Shown here in pieces: positions 1-11,880 of a stretch of DNA of 64,000 bases (position 1 is its first letter; each line of letters starts with the position of its first letter). This DNA comes from Prochilodus magdalenae. Taxonomy: Eukaryota; Chordata; Actinopteri; Characiformes; Prochilodontidae. A program made the position numbers and the translations under genes. The stretch is from positions 432,001 to 496,000 of the forward strand of contig JAMWET010001367.1 in the NCBI GenBank assembly GCA_024036415.1, written 5' to 3'. The notes beneath the pieces are model-generated. The model searched no databases. It was not told where the DNA came from and saw only the letters and a list, made by a program, of their open reading frames with translations.

Positions 1-998
1 ATTACACTTTGTGCTGCTGAAGTTGCTGTAAGATGTTGATCCTTCTGCCTGCAATTTTATGCTGGTTAGCCAGTTTATTAGCTTGTATGGAAACTCATTG
101 GCCACTTTTTCAGGAACATTTGCCATATAAGTGTTTAGTGCAGGCCTACCCACTGTAGTCAACTACAGCCGCATAATTTATCATCCCCTCTTTACTAGAG
201 GTTTACTGCTCTACCAAATTCTGGGCTTCAGCAGGTGTTTTACTTGCCACACTAGATTTGGATCGAGTCAGTATTGCTTTTCTAATGATGATTTGATGCT
301 GAAAATTTGTGCAGCAACAGATATGCTACAGGCAATACTTCTACTACAATATATAAAGCTACAGTGTACTCCTACATGGAATGTGTTTCTGATCAAATGG
401 CTGGTGTGTAGGCACAAAGCAAGTATTTTAAAAAATCTAATTTTTTAATATTTTAAAATTAATTCGATAAGTTCTTACAATTACTATTGATGGCCAGGTG
501 TTGCAGTTTATTGGTCCACTCTGCACCGCAGAGTGCATATAAACCAGGCTGTAGCACAGGAACTTCCTTTACTTTGCCCTAAATTAAGATCTGAGTTTAA
601 GTTTTACGACCGGTTTAAGGTCTTTCACACAAATTAATATTACAGAAGAAATTCTGTGATCATTTGGGAAATATATACCATCTTACAACATGCTTCTGTA
701 TATTAGGCTGCTTAATAAAGGGTGGTAATCAACTGCTATGTCTGTTACGAAGCAGCCAGTCTCACCCACAGATGCTCCGCCCACACTTAAAGAGAATCTG
801 ACTAATTTAACTACTGTATGTTAACCTGGCCACAGTCAGGATTCTGCCCGTTGCATTCTGAGTAGATATCCCTACTACCATGCTACTCATTTTCGTGTGT
901 AGTTTTGTACTGGTCTGATATGAACCAAAGTTGTTCCAGTTGCAAGTGCAGCCCAGCCAACAGTAATCTGAGCCAAAGATGCTCCACCCAGCATATAT
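1..998. other. No recognised feature
   Basis: AT-rich intergenic DNA. Short open frames exist, but all lack motifs and have the length expected by chance. I recognise no repeat family here before the Tc1-like copy that begins near 999. Confidence 0.6.
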
Positions 999-1466
999 AC
1001 CCATCGTCAAATAAATAGCTGCACGAGTTGGAAATCAACAGACTGGAATGAAACTTGGTGGGTAGGTTTGACATCGAGACAAACCAATGATCAGGTTTCA
1101 CACTCAGCCACGCATGTGAGGTAAGCAAGGACAGGCCTTATTGCTGTATCTGACTGAAGCAACAGCCATGACTGGGGACATTCAGCGAGCAGTGATGCCC
1201 TCCATGAGTCACCCTGTTAGTGCCAGCACCGTTGGCAGATAGATGCATGATAGAAAACTATATGCACACAGAGCTTTACAACAGCTGCCTCTAACACCTA
1301 GTGTCACGTCTTGATGGAGACAACCAACAAATCGGTGTGTAAAGGCACCATGGTCAGCGGAAAGTTGAGCGGTTTGTTGTCACATGTTACACGTCCAGAA
1401 GGCCTGATGTCACTCCACCTCTAAATCTGCAGTATCTGCTTATTCAAGCTGATAAAATATCACAGG
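999..1466 (+). mobile_element. Tc1/mariner family A, copy 1 (non-autonomous, 3' truncated)
   Basis: The left end (CATCGTCAAATAAATAGC) is a decayed version of the family terminus seen at 15392 and 61593. Next comes the family marker TGAAACTTGGTGGGTAGG, then transposase remnants, including the stretch corresponding to the DNA-binding half and the 'HHGQ/RRPGVT' region. At about 1410-1425 the sequence jumps from the codons for RRP-x-VT straight to the segment that normally lies near the C-terminus. The second catalytic Asp and the final acidic residue of the Tc1 DDE/D triad are therefore missing. The copy ends abruptly before the (AT)n at 1467. It cannot encode a working transposase. Confidence 0.75.
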
Positions 1467-1488
1467 ATATATATATATATATATATAA
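1467..1488. repeat. (AT)n microsatellite
   Basis: Short uninterrupted AT dinucleotide run directly at the broken 3' edge of the Tc1 copy. Confidence 0.9.
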
Positions 1489-2027
1489 GTAAGAATGTAA
1501 AAATCAAAGTTGAAGATAAATTTTTTCTTGCCCTAATTGCAACGGGCCACAATTTCCACTCTTCATTTTACTAAGGCCAAGTAGTCTACTTCGGTGTCTT
1601 ACTTGCCTGCTGTTTCTTCTAACAAATATTGACTCCTCATTCTTCACAAGCATCACTGTAATATTTTATTTGGCAAATTGTGGAACACAAGAAATGGTGA
1701 AAGGAGATCGGAAGTCAAGAGAGATAGTGGGGAGATGATGACAGCTGCAAGTAGCATGAGGACAGCACCTGTGCCATGAGCCCTACCTTCTAGGCCCAGC
1801 CTTTCTTTGTCTATCCCCATCAGCTCAGGTGCACACACTGCCTTAATGAGCCAGCTGATGCCCACCATTTCTTGTGGCTGGTGGCCTCCTACCACCGTCT
1901 CTTGTTGCTGCTGTCATCTTGTAGGGTAGACCACCTACCCACCACCTCTCGAGGCTTTCATTGGCGCTGGGGGTTGGACGTCCGGTAGAGTTAGTGATAA
2001 TAGTATCACTATCTATAGTATCTAAAG

Positions 2028-2029
<2 letters not shown>
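1489..2029. other. No recognised feature
   Basis: Non-repetitive sequence without a credible open frame. There are mildly GC-richer stretches around 1740-1970, and nothing I can name. Confidence 0.5.
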
Positions 2030-2068
<39 letters not shown>

Positions 2069-2078
2069 ATATCTATCA
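2030..2078. repeat. (ATCT)n microsatellite
   Basis: Tetranucleotide ATCT repeated about twelve times, with slight degeneration at the right end. Unlike the array at 36177, no LINE 3' end is visible next to it. Confidence 0.95.
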
Positions 2079-2439
2079 TAGCTAACTCAAGGACAGGATT
2101 CTATTAGCAATAGAACAGCTGATGGCAGAAACTATAACAAAAGCTAGGTCGTCCCTAAAGTGTTAAGACTTTCTGAAAAACTTGATTGATTTTGTAATAT
2201 TCTTTTCCTCATGGAGACCAAACAAATAAGATATGATTTTAGCTTTAGGGGACTTCTATAATACGACCCCAGATGTTCAGCAAAGTCACGTCTTCACTGT
2301 AACTTACAGAGAGAGAAGAATAGTACAGCTCAGCATTTGGATAATGAAAAGTGAGAAGGTGGTACTAAGTTCATACAACTCTATCCTAGCTGTCTATAAA
2401 TGAAGGGTGGAAGTTCACATTAGGGTTTTTGTGCTGTTT

Positions 2440-2800
2440 TTTTTTTTTCTTTTTTAATTAGATCGTCCGCACCATTTGTTGACTCCAGATCAACCAATTG
2501 GCCCTCGGCTAGATTACATTGTCTTGGCACTGTAGACCAAAGCGGCAGATTTGGACGGGGTGTGAATTTGCATCGTCTCAAACAGATCTGAAAGCACGTT
2601 TCTGCCAGAAACCCAAATGAAAGTAATTAAAGGCAGCCATCTCATCAATCTTATGAGCAGGACCCCCTGCCATTCGGCCCTGCGCCTTGAATTAACTAAG
2701 CTTCGGTGTCCAAGCTGCAGTGTCTTTGATACCTGGCTATGGGCCTGGATAGGGTACGTTAGATAGGAGCATAAAAGAGCCAAGCACTGCAACAGTTATT
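2440..2800. promoter_or_regulatory. Candidate conserved non-coding block
   Basis: After a poly-T run, this block has higher GC content, no simple repeats and no known transposon signature. It contains homeodomain-type cores such as AGTAATTAAAG and an octamer-like ATTTGCAT. The open frame on the minus strand shows no protein motif. The regulatory call is an inference from composition only. Confidence 0.3.
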
Positions 2801-4859
2801 AGTGACAAAACTACTATTAGTACTGACGTTGTCCGTCCACATAGTTTATTGCAATGAGTAAGTTTCTTTAGGGGTGGTCAGACGGCAAATTAATTTTAGC
2901 TGTACTGATGTCAATTTTAATCAGTTAAACTTAAATCCCACTCAAATCTTTCCACTTCTTATAGCTGATCCATAAACAGCAAACATTAATAGCCATGTAA
3001 ACTATAGCTATGGGTCCTGATACCATTAAATTGCTTTAAATATTTTATTTTGGTAAAATCTTTGTTCTGTGTCACAAATAAAACACCCTCAGCTCAATCT
3101 ATCTATCTGTGTGTGTACACATTGCATACCTAAGATTCTTTCTTTGCCATATTTAGAATTTACTGTATGTTTAACAATCTTAGTAAATGTGAAATAGATT
3201 TATTGTTCAAAATAGTTAACAATAAATAAATAGACCTGTGGTGTGTACAGGTTAGAAGCCAGCAGCTTGTCTGGTCCGGAAAACCATGCTGACTGTTGCT
3301 TTAAGTTTACATTTCTCAAATGATTTGTCTCCTATATGCATCTCATTATCTTGCGCTCTGAGCATCAGACTCTGCCAGAGCTGAGTAAATTTCAGTGTCA
3401 TTCATGGTGTCAGCTGCAGTAACTTCCAGCATTTTTCTGGCCTGGTTAAAGAAGCAGGCTCCAAGAACCCTCAGTGGAGTGATCCCACTGCCTGTGAGGT
3501 GACCCCCAAGTGGGGCTGGTAGACGTGCTTATACGGCTAGTGAGCTGCTATTCTAGCTAAAGGCTAAATCAAGTCTAAAGATTAAACAATCAGGACTAAC
3601 AATTAATTAACGATTAGCAATTGTAAGTGACTGGAGTGATTACTGACAGAAGTCTGGCTCAGCCAAGCCGGTAAGGGGCTCCTGGTAGCAGGCTTTTCTA
3701 TAGAAATATACTGATTCTTACCACAGTGTTGACCTGCTTTGCCTGCTGGTGCATAAGCACAGGTGAGCATATCAGAAATTTTCATAATTTGGGTTTTATA
3801 TGCATCCATAACCTCATCTCTGCAGCACTAGTATCTGCGTGGATAATGATATGCTATCAGTGCAACACTACAAAAGAGCTTTTTTAGGCCTTTTATTCAG
3901 GTTTGAAAGGGAACTACCTAAGATCACAGTGACCTCTGGGGGCATTCTGCTGCTGATCACAATAATTGCCGAGTTTTGTCAGTGAGTTTGTATTGACTGA
4001 TAGGGAAATGAACTCAGAGGTGTACAAAGGCATTTTGGATGCAGACTTGCAGAGGTGTGCAAAGAAAATGATAATGATCTGAAAACGAACTGTCGCCTTT
4101 TAAAAGAACATTTTGCCAAAAAGCCCTGGAATGGTCAATGCCACTTTGTTTCCTTACACAACAAGCTTGATAGATTGGTGTGTGGCACAACTCTCCAAAT
4201 GCTCTTTGGGCCATTATATCCCTTGAACCTCTATAGGATCATCTAATAAGCTTCTCTTGAGCTAATAGGCTAATAGAAGCACTTTGATAATGATGTTGAT
4301 GAAGTCATATTAAAAAAGAGACATTGAAATGAAGAGCTAGCCTTTGTTTTGTTGTGGACAAAACACTCCACTTATCTCTACCGATTGGTGGTGTAGCAGA
4401 CAGATGATTCCGTGAAGCTCAAATTAAAGGTCCTTGATTGAATGTTAGTGAAGTCCGTAGGTTAGATGACATTAGCCAGCATTATTAAGTGGCTCTAGGG
4501 ATAATGTTATTGACTTGGGAAAATGTGTCTGGCCTTATTGAGCAGTAAAGTTTGAGAGTCTGAGTAAAAGAGAAAACAAATGGGCCGGGAGGGCGGGGGG
4601 ATGGCTGGGGTTGAGATTTGCACCTTATTTACTTGCTAATTCTCGCATGGCGTTCTAAAAATGAATTTTAAGAGCAACATAATAAGAACAATATATTGGA
4701 ACAGGAAACCTTTAGCACATGAAATGTAATTTAAAAGGTACACTTTCACACCATGTTTAATTAGGGCTTGACAGAAGGAACATCATTACAATCTGCATTC
4801 CCTTTAGACTGCTATAGCATCTCAGAAACATGCATCTGATTATTAAGATTGTACTATTG
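2801..4859. other. No recognised feature
   Basis: About 2 kb of AT-rich DNA. A few ORFs of about 60 codons are present, but none has motif, start context or repeat identity that I recognise. A G-rich stretch lies near 4582-4605. Confidence 0.5.
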
Positions 4860-5240
4860 TTTTGCTTTGTTCCGAAACCAGCATGCTTACGAGCCAGAGA
4901 CGACAGAATGATGAATATAAATGAACGTGTCACTCGGGTTAATTAAAACTCCATCCCTTCTGAAAGATGATGGATCGTCCGTATGAAAATAGACTTGAAT
5001 CACCTGAGTTATCCTTTAGTATCCTAGCGAAAAAGGAAACCATACAGATTGCGTGTGGTCCACGGTTCTATCCTGAAAGATAATTGATTTGTCGACTCAC
5101 GACAAGAGGTCGTTGCTATCACTCGTCGCAAAGCATGAAAGCCAAATCCTCAATCATTCCCCGAGTTAACAGAGCTTTTTAAGGACTTGATAACTTTCAG
5201 GTCTTGTGTATAAATGCTGCCATACCAAAACCCTGTAGCT
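4860..5240. promoter_or_regulatory. Candidate conserved non-coding block
   Basis: Non-repetitive block with homeodomain-like sites (GGGTTAATTAAAAC near 4937, GATAATTGATTTG near 5080) and mixed composition, unlike the AT-rich flanks. No coding frame. Conservation has not been tested. Confidence 0.3.
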
Positions 5241-5566
5241 CAATTCATTTTCCTACACTATTTGCAAACTTCAACTGCTATTTGTATTGTATGAACTTTT
5301 CATGATTAATTGGCCAATAGAAAGGAATAGGTCTCTTCGTTATGGGTCTGAAAGCAGGTGGATGTCAAGAAGCTGTTACTGAGAAAAGAAAAGAGGCAAA
5401 AATGAAGAAAATTGGCAAATCAAACTAAAACGCAGCTGGTGTTCCCAGACCACTGTCCAGACATCATCATCATCATCTTCTTCTTCATCATCAAATGTAT
5501 TTAGGGTTTCCTGGAAAGTAAATTTGATGATAGGGAAAAGATATTATACATAGTAAACGTGATTTG

Positions 5567-5590
5567 TATGGAGGACCGAATCTGCCAAGA

Positions 5591-5625
<35 letters not shown>

Positions 5626-6754
5626 AACACTAATACTTAAATTAAAATGGTAAAGAAATAATGATGGTAAATCTGAAAATAAATAAATAAGCATAGAAAT
5701 AAATATATCAATAAATAAAAAACTTAAATAAATGTGTAATGTGTATTTATTTTGTTATTTGTGTTACTTAATGAACATTTTTATTTTAAATTAATGTATT
5801 TACCTAATTATTTATTAATAAATTCATTTATTTATTTATTTTAGTTTTTCCTTACCCTTATGATAATAAAGGGGCTGTCAATGCATGACGTCAGTGTGTC
5901 TTAACATTCCTATTGGTTGATCGACATCAGATTCCGTAGATCGATTGTCTTGCTCCATCAGCAGTAACTATGAACACCACGGTGCACTAATGTCTGCTTA
6001 CAAGCAACAGGTAGCAAGAGACCTGAGACTCTTAGCTGACCCTGCTGAAAATGCAAGTGCAGATTACTTGCTCTTTCGAGTGGAGGCTGTGGCCGACAGT
6101 TTGTTCCATTATGCTACATCTTCTGATACAGAGATCGACCCCATAGTGTTCACAAAGTTGGAGGAGGTAGTTCATCGTCTTTCCCTGCTAAATTCAGATC
6201 ATGCAACACCTGGAAGCTGCCTCTCTGAGCAGATCCGACACCGACCTGCGCCCCGATATTTGTCCTCTCGGAGTCTTTCACCCGAACGCATAGCCAAGCT
6301 ACATAGCTCTGCTCGAAATCAACTTCTGTCGTTCTGCACTTGATTGCTAAGCCTGAACATGAAAAACACGCCTCCTCATTATCATATGAAAGAAGAAAAA
6401 CAGAAATAAATTAATTAATTAATAAAAAAAAATTAAAATAATTAAATGTATAATTAAATTATATTTTATGTAAAAATAATATGTATTAAATAAATAGATT
6501 TTAAAATGACCATGTTTAAATAATATATGCAGAAAATATATAAAAATGAAGGGAGACATTAATAAAACATTAATAAACAGTACAAGAATAAATAAAATGA
6601 GGACTATATAAATGCAAGAAAAGGAAATAAGCGTATAAATAAAATCAAAGCAAGCAATGTATACAAATTCTAGTTATTTTTATTTAAATGTTAATTTTAT
6701 TTAGTCTTTTATTTATTTATTTATTTTTAATTTTGGCAGATCCGGTCCTCCATA
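5567..6754. mobile_element. 1.19-kb TIR DNA transposon with 6-bp TSD (IS3EU-like candidate)
   Basis: The two ends form an inverted repeat of about 22 bp with one mismatch. The left end begins TATGGAGGACCGAATC, and the reverse complement of the right end begins TATGGAGGACCGGATC. Both continue inward into (AAAT)n tracts. The element is flanked by a perfect 6-bp direct duplication, GATTTG, at 5561-5566 and 6755-6760, which indicates a bona fide transposition event. Inside are AT-rich arms and one ORF (5990-6343). A 6-bp duplication and a TATGG terminus are, as far as I recall, compatible with the eukaryotic IS3EU superfamily; Dada elements also make 6-7 bp duplications. No integrase core is present, so this copy is non-autonomous. 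Confidence 0.8.
5990..6343 (+). CDS. Transposon-borne ORF, N-terminal-like fragment of a transposase or captured gene
   Basis: The first ATG (5990) gives 117 codons ending at TGA. The same frame is open upstream to 5945 without an ATG. The predicted protein is acidic and helical in its first 80 residues (region around AVADSLFHYATSSDTE and KLEEVVHRLSLL) and then basic and Ser/Arg-rich (RPAPRYLSSRSLSPERI). It has no DDE integrase motifs, zinc finger or membrane segment. It is GC-richer than its AT-rich surroundings and sits centrally in the TIR element, so it most likely derives from the 5' part of the transposase gene. In fish IS3EU-type integrase proteins, a similar helical N-terminal region followed by an RP-x-Y segment precedes the HTH; this comparison is from memory. 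It could instead be a captured host fragment. Function is unknown. Confidence 0.45.
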   Translation: MSAYKQQVARDLRLLADPAENASADYLLFRVEAVADSLFHYATSSDTEIDPIVFTKLEEVVHRLSLLNSDHATPGSCLSEQIRHRPAPRYLSSRSLSPERIAKLHSSARNQLLSFCT

Positions 6755-6762
6755 GATTTGTA

Positions 6763-7405
6763 CACTAATCATCAAAATAATATTTGCATCCAGATGGAAG
6801 TGTCAGAATGCAATTTGATTGGGAAGGAAGATAAAGTTTACCAGGAGCAAAATATGATGATAAGTTTGGACTGATATGGGCAATATTTATTAAGCTATAC
6901 ATACAGAAGTAGTATTTCAGTATGTCGGGCCGCCACGTTGACTAATGCAACATGCCAGATGTGTCGACATGGAGTTGTAGAAGTTCTTAATGGCATCCCG
7001 CAATAATCCATCCCATGCAGCTTGAATATTCTCACACAGTTCCTGCAGATTGTTTGGGGTGGAGTGACAACAAACTGTTTACCTTGACGCTGACCATGGT
7101 GTCTCCACACATGGATTTGTTGGTCGTCTTCACCGAACCAAAACGGGACTCATCACTGAAGATGACTCACTTCAGTCACTCCATGACAGTCTGGCACGAC
7201 ACCTTTGTAGTCTCTGGCAGAGTTGACGTGGTGTTAAGGGCACTTGTGGTAACAGTCTGCATACATGTAGTCCTGGGTTGCAGCCCTCTGCCAATGGTGC
7301 TGGCACTAACAGGATGACTCATGAAGTCATGAAATGTCTGAAACCATGGCTGTTGGGTCAGTCAGTTACAGCAGTAAGGCCTGTTATTGCTTACATCACA
7401 TGCTC
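6763..7405 (-). mobile_element. Tc1/mariner family A, copy 2 (non-autonomous)
   Basis: On the minus strand the copy runs from about 7405 to its intact 3' terminus (reverse complement of CACTAATCATCAAAATAA at 6763), next to a TA at 6761-6762. It retains the codons for a segment like RARLSW-D, the VIFSDES-like first catalytic Asp region and the WRHHGQRQ region. Around 7055 it has the same jump as copies 1, 4 and 5, which removes the second catalytic Asp and the terminal acidic residue. It abuts the right target duplication of the IS3EU-like element, so one of the two inserted beside the other. Confidence 0.8.
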
Positions 7406-7479
7406 GGCTTGTATTTATTAGTATATTATTATTGTTGTTGTATTTAGTGGTTTACTTATCTGGGCAATGTGAGAGATGT

Positions 7480-7850
7480 GTGGGAGCCATCTTTTGGAGG
7501 ATGAACAACATCTGGTCCTCTATATACATTTCCTTGAAAAAAACAGCATCTGTTTACCTCCATCGTGATATCAATAGCGGCTGACGCCAAGAAGATATGG
7601 AGGGTATCAGCAAGCATCAACAATAAGCTGGAAGTTTTCCAACAATGATGCCTATGCCAAATCCCCAAGATCCAATGTTCTGATCACATTACCCATGAAG
7701 GCAAACTCTACACCATCGTTGTCTAAAGAAGATTCCATTTGGTTGGCCATGTCCTTTGAATGGAGAACCATCATATCTCAAACTCTGTACACAAACTGAG
7801 TTTGGCAATACTTCACAAAGGGGGTTTGTATCTGAGGGGTTTATGTACTG
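7480..7850 (+). pseudogene. Relic of a non-LTR retrotransposon reverse transcriptase (C-terminal region)
   Basis: On the plus strand, one frame reads NNKLEVFQQ-stop-CLCQIPKIQCSDHIT and then, in the same frame, RRFHLVGHVL-stop-MENHHIS. This matches the well-known C-terminal RT region of RTE-like and related LINEs (K-L-E-x-F-x-x-R-C-L-R, D-x-I-T-N-E, R-R-L-R-W-x-G-H-V-x-R-M). Three in-frame stops interrupt it and no YADD motif is present, so it is an old dead fragment. The upstream frame, including an IWSS-IYISLKK segment, corresponds to the stretch preceding this in the family. The exact clade cannot be decided. Confidence 0.6.
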
Positions 7851-8542
7851 GGGGAGAAATGAGGTTCAGGTGAGCAACCAGAATTTGGGAGAGCTGGACC
7901 TAAAAAGTAGAGTGTGATTGGTGAATTCGGGACATGTGACTGTGACGTCATCTGGGAATGAACTCAGATGAACTATGGCCTGGCCATAATTATGTTTAAT
8001 TGAGTGTTAAAATGCTAAAAATGAACAACTTTTTTGACAGCAGTGACTGGAAATAAAATATATGTTTGGAATTTATAATGTGGTTTATAAGGTGGTTAAA
8101 TGTAATTCACTAGTTTTTGTGGCATCACAGACACAATAACTATAAAACAGTCAATTTACTACGTTAAAGTATTTTGTGCATTTACACAAAGCAAGCTAAT
8201 CGGCCAAAATCAATTAATGAGTTGTTTAATTGAATTGGATGTGCATTTTTGCATTTATGTTTATGGTTATCAACATTGTTGCTCAAAATGTATGGTGAAA
8301 ATCACCAACAGCATTAGAATAATGTGAGAAAATGTTGATCAACCCCTTTTCTGACCCTTGAAAATGATTTCTCAGCATGCTACTCATAAAAGCTCAAACT
8401 AATTACACATACAAAGTGCAGCACTTAGCACTGGTATTAATCACAAAACATTCCCAGGATAAAGTTTAAGAAATAACAGCAGAAATACAGATTGGTGCAC
8501 AAAAAACTGGAACCTTACATGGTCATATATATATAAAAATAT
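7851..8542. other. No recognised feature
   Basis: AT-rich intergenic sequence. No motif, repeat family or credible ORF identified. Confidence 0.5.
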
Positions 8543-9003
8543 ACTTATTAAAAGAAGAGTTGCACGAATCAACAGGAATGGAACTTGGTAGATAGGTTTG
8601 ACATTGTGAGACATGCAAATGAATCAAGTTTCACGCTCTGCCATAAAACTAACACCCATGACTGCAGACATTCAGGGAGCCATGATGCCCTCCATGAGTC
8701 ATTTTTATAGTGTAAGGACCGTTGGGAAATGGCTGAGAATATTCAAGCTGCATGGGATGGATTGCTGCAGGACACCATTAGGAACCTCTACAACTCCATG
8801 CCGAGTTGTCTGGCATGCTGCCTTAGCAAACATGGTGGCCCAACGTCATACTGAGAGACAGTATTTCTGTATGTGTAGCTCAATAAATATTGCTCATATC
8901 AGTCTAAATGTATTGTTCCTGGTAACCTTTATCTTCCTTCCCAATAGCCCTGCAACCACACACTTCCTTCCGAGTGAAACTATTGTTTTGACAATTAGTG
9001 TAA
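8543..9003 (+). mobile_element. Tc1/mariner family A, copy 3 (larger internal deletion)
   Basis: Begins with AGAGTTGCACGAATCAAC and GGAATGGAACTTGGTAGA (family 5' region). It then passes through the region ending CCGTTGGGAAATGGCTGAG and jumps directly to AATATTCAAGCTGCATGGG, the C-terminal coding end. The residual frame contains DTIRNLYNS-like codons. The 3' end (CTATTGTTTTGACAATTAGTG) resembles the TIR. The deletion is larger than in copies 1, 2, 4 and 5 and removes nearly the whole catalytic domain. Confidence 0.75.
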
Positions 9004-9964
9004 AATATATATATATATTAGGTATATTGTAGGTGTTCTATGAAGTATTCTGTAAAAAAAGTGCAACCTTTTATTTAAAATTTACTTCAGAGCTCTTTTA
9101 AGAGCTCTATTGTTCTAATAACTTGTTCTATATTACATTTATTATTTCCCCTTAAAGAGAAACGGGTCTGGGATCAGTTGGCATGGAAGAATTGTGCAGT
9201 TGGTCCAGAATTGAGTGGATGCCTTCCCTGGCACAAATCTGAGGAGAATTTTCTTGTAGACTGGGGTTTTAGCCATTGCTGGTAGACCCATATGACTGTA
9301 TTCTGCCATACAGCAACAAATGTTGCTACTTCCTTCACACTTTAGCTTTCGTCATTTTGGCCTAAAGGCAATCACTTATTTTGTCAATCAATAACATCTG
9401 CAATGGGGGCTGCAATTAAATGGCTGAAAATAATTACTATAATGTTTAGATAAAGGTTATCTAACATCAAACATGTAATATCTAATTTATTTGAATTTAT
9501 GGGGACGCTGGGCTGCCCAATGCAATGATAGCTAGTTTATAACTGTAGCTTAGTTTAGTTCATAGTGAATTAGTACTGATGATATGAAATCTCAAGAATG
9601 ATAACATGAAACCCACTTTAACATAGAAAAAATTTTCAGCCAGCTTGACTTGGCAAGATATGGCATATTATTAGCAATGTCACTATGATGCAAGGTCTGG
9701 CAAGTTCATTACTCAACATAACTTATATGCAAACCTACAAAGAGTGCAGATACATGCCACTGTGAAACAAGTGTGAAATATATAGCGAATACATTAGACA
9801 ATATAATATACCGAACAGTGTCATTTTAGGTGTAATGACAACCTAACATCTGAAAATATCACTTGACAAATATGCCATCTACAGAGTTAGCTAATTTGAT
9901 TTTTTTTTTTTATTAAATGATAAAATATTCATAACAAAGAATGTCTGGAACAGCTTCATTCTGG
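9004..9964. other. No recognised feature
   Basis: AT-rich sequence with a poly-T run near 9899. Nothing recognised. Confidence 0.5.
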
Positions 9965-10245
9965 AAGCTGTAAGACTTTAAATGCCACTTAGCGGAACCA
10001 CTGCACCGACACTTTGACGACACTAGTCACTTTAAATACACTCTGCTGCTACCTTCTCCATTTCCTGCTGCCCTTTCTCTCTGTATTTTATTTTTCTTTT
10101 TACATATATTTTTAGATATTTATGTATATTTTATTTATTTACGTTCTGCTGTCTGGGTAAAACTGGGTCCTTGGGTACCACAATTTCGCTCCACCCCATG
10201 TACCACATGTGATGTGAATGACAATAAAGTCTCCTTGAATCTTTA
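9965..10245 (+). mobile_element. Fish LINE 3' UTR/tail remnant
   Basis: Contains the sequence type that ends many fish non-LTR retrotransposons. A 'CACTAGTCACTTTAAATAC' and T-rich segment is followed by GGGTCCTTGGGTACC, TTTCGCTCCACC and finally GTGATGTGAATGACAATAAAG. No coding remnant is visible upstream, so this is a short, strongly 5'-truncated insertion. The family assignment rests on recognising this tail from other fish sequences. Confidence 0.6.
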
Positions 10246-10859
10246 AATGTCTATTGGAGTAAGTGTTTAAAGGCTGTGTCAGTTGTTATGAAGTGCTAAT
10301 GTGTCTTGTAGTCTTATGAATGATGCCCTACAGTAATGTGTTGCTCTTTAGTTCAAGGGCTCTTAAGTTACTTCAGTATTATGTACTTTATAGCACACTG
10401 TCACCTTGTGAATGCTTTTCTTCAGTGTTTATGGATGTGTCATGCAGTCTCTATGAAAGTAGTCTTTACGAAGAGGTTGTAAACAAATTGAGTATAGACT
10501 GTTACTTTAACTTGCACTGACATATGGCAATTAAATTCAGTCGAACTTTTTGATAACCTTAAACCTGCCATTCCCTGCCACCAACTGTGAACCTAACCAG
10601 AAGCCAAAACCTCTAACCCTACCAAACACTACTGAAGAATTTACTGGATTTCAACAGATATTTTGAGCAGTGGTAGATAATCTATATAGGACTATTTAAA
10701 TAAAATCCACACTGTAATTTGCTCTTTATTTTTCCCTCTATTTGACTTTGTAGAAAACTCCAGCAACTGACTTGCACATCATTCCTGGTGTTCACATCCA
10801 GACAGCTGCCCTTTCACCTTAGCCTGTGCACTAGGGTATATACTCTAAATCCCTCTGTC
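10246..10859. other. No recognised feature
   Basis: Intergenic. The 10320-10520 open frame is low-complexity hydrophobic/Ser-rich without motifs. Confidence 0.5.
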
Positions 10860-11880
10860 AGCAGTCGTTCTGTCTTTTAGGATTAGCCAGCGGAGAGCAA
10901 TTAAATCTATCCGTGTGTCCTCCCCGGTGCTTGGAAAACACTGTTGTCCTTCGACCTTGACTGCCCTCAGACAGCACTCCTCGCCACAGCATCTCCAACA
11001 GAGAGGACAGCGCGATTGCAGCCACTAGAATCAAGTCTAGAGCCCTCTCATGCTGCCGTAGGCAGGAATTGCAGGACTTGGAGGAGCCAACTCGAGCTTT
11101 TACACAAGCCACTCGTCCTTCAACCCAACGAGAAAGCCTCTAACGAGCTCGAAAAGTTGCCAGTCGAAAAGGGAAGCTGGCATCATGTGGCTTGTGAATG
11201 AGCATTCGACCATAATGTGGTAATCATCGCTTTTCTTCAGCAAGGAGGAAAAAAAAGAGAAACGTCTTATCTCGCCTCAGCCGGAGTGGCACAGAATGAT
11301 GATTATCGGCGAAGGCCTCAACGGAAAATCGTCGGGATCCCTTCACTCAGCCAGTCAGAGAATTGTGTCTGGAGAAGCTTCCGTCAGCTATTTTTAGTAG
11401 CGTATGTGCAGCGGATCTAGACAATCGCTGAACTGGTGGGTGGAGGGGGGGCAATTACCTCAACCTCTGAAGAGAGTCGGCTGGCAGCAAGAAGAGCAGC
11501 TGGAATGTGTTCTCTAAGTGAGAAACCCCACCCCATCTCGTCCCATCCCATGCCCTCCAGGAATCATCTGGCAACCAAGGGAAATCAGCGAAGGTGGGAA
11601 AAATCGAGAGCGAACGAAAATGAGGGCACCTGGGCGATCGTTCGCCATTCTTATCCCAAAAACGTTCGGTTTGAAGCATTAATGACGCAATGCGATGTGA
11701 GGCAGAGCGCAAATTATGATGATATCGGGGAGCGAAGGTCCCCAGTCGAGCGGCTGTAATGAGCACATCAGTATGTACAATGTGCCTTAAATCACAATGA
11801 TCTATCAGTCTGCGAGCGCAGTAGTGTGGAGGATAAGAGCAGCAAAAGCACCTTAAACACACGCTAGCATGGCGGCTCGA
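10860..11880. promoter_or_regulatory. Candidate conserved non-coding block
   Basis: About 1 kb that is clearly GC-richer than its flanks and carries CpGs (for example GGGCGATCGTTCGCC near 11631). Several overlapping ORFs lie on both strands, but none shows a domain. There is no transposon signature. Overlapping frames on both strands are expected from high GC content. I read it as single-copy sequence, possibly a distal regulatory element or an undetected 5' exon or CpG-rich element. Confidence 0.3.

Noticed and set aside
11455..11862. 135-codon minus-strand ORF with several cysteines
   Set aside because: An overlapping plus-strand ORF covers the same GC-rich block, and neither shows motifs. 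Kept only as a candidate regulatory block.
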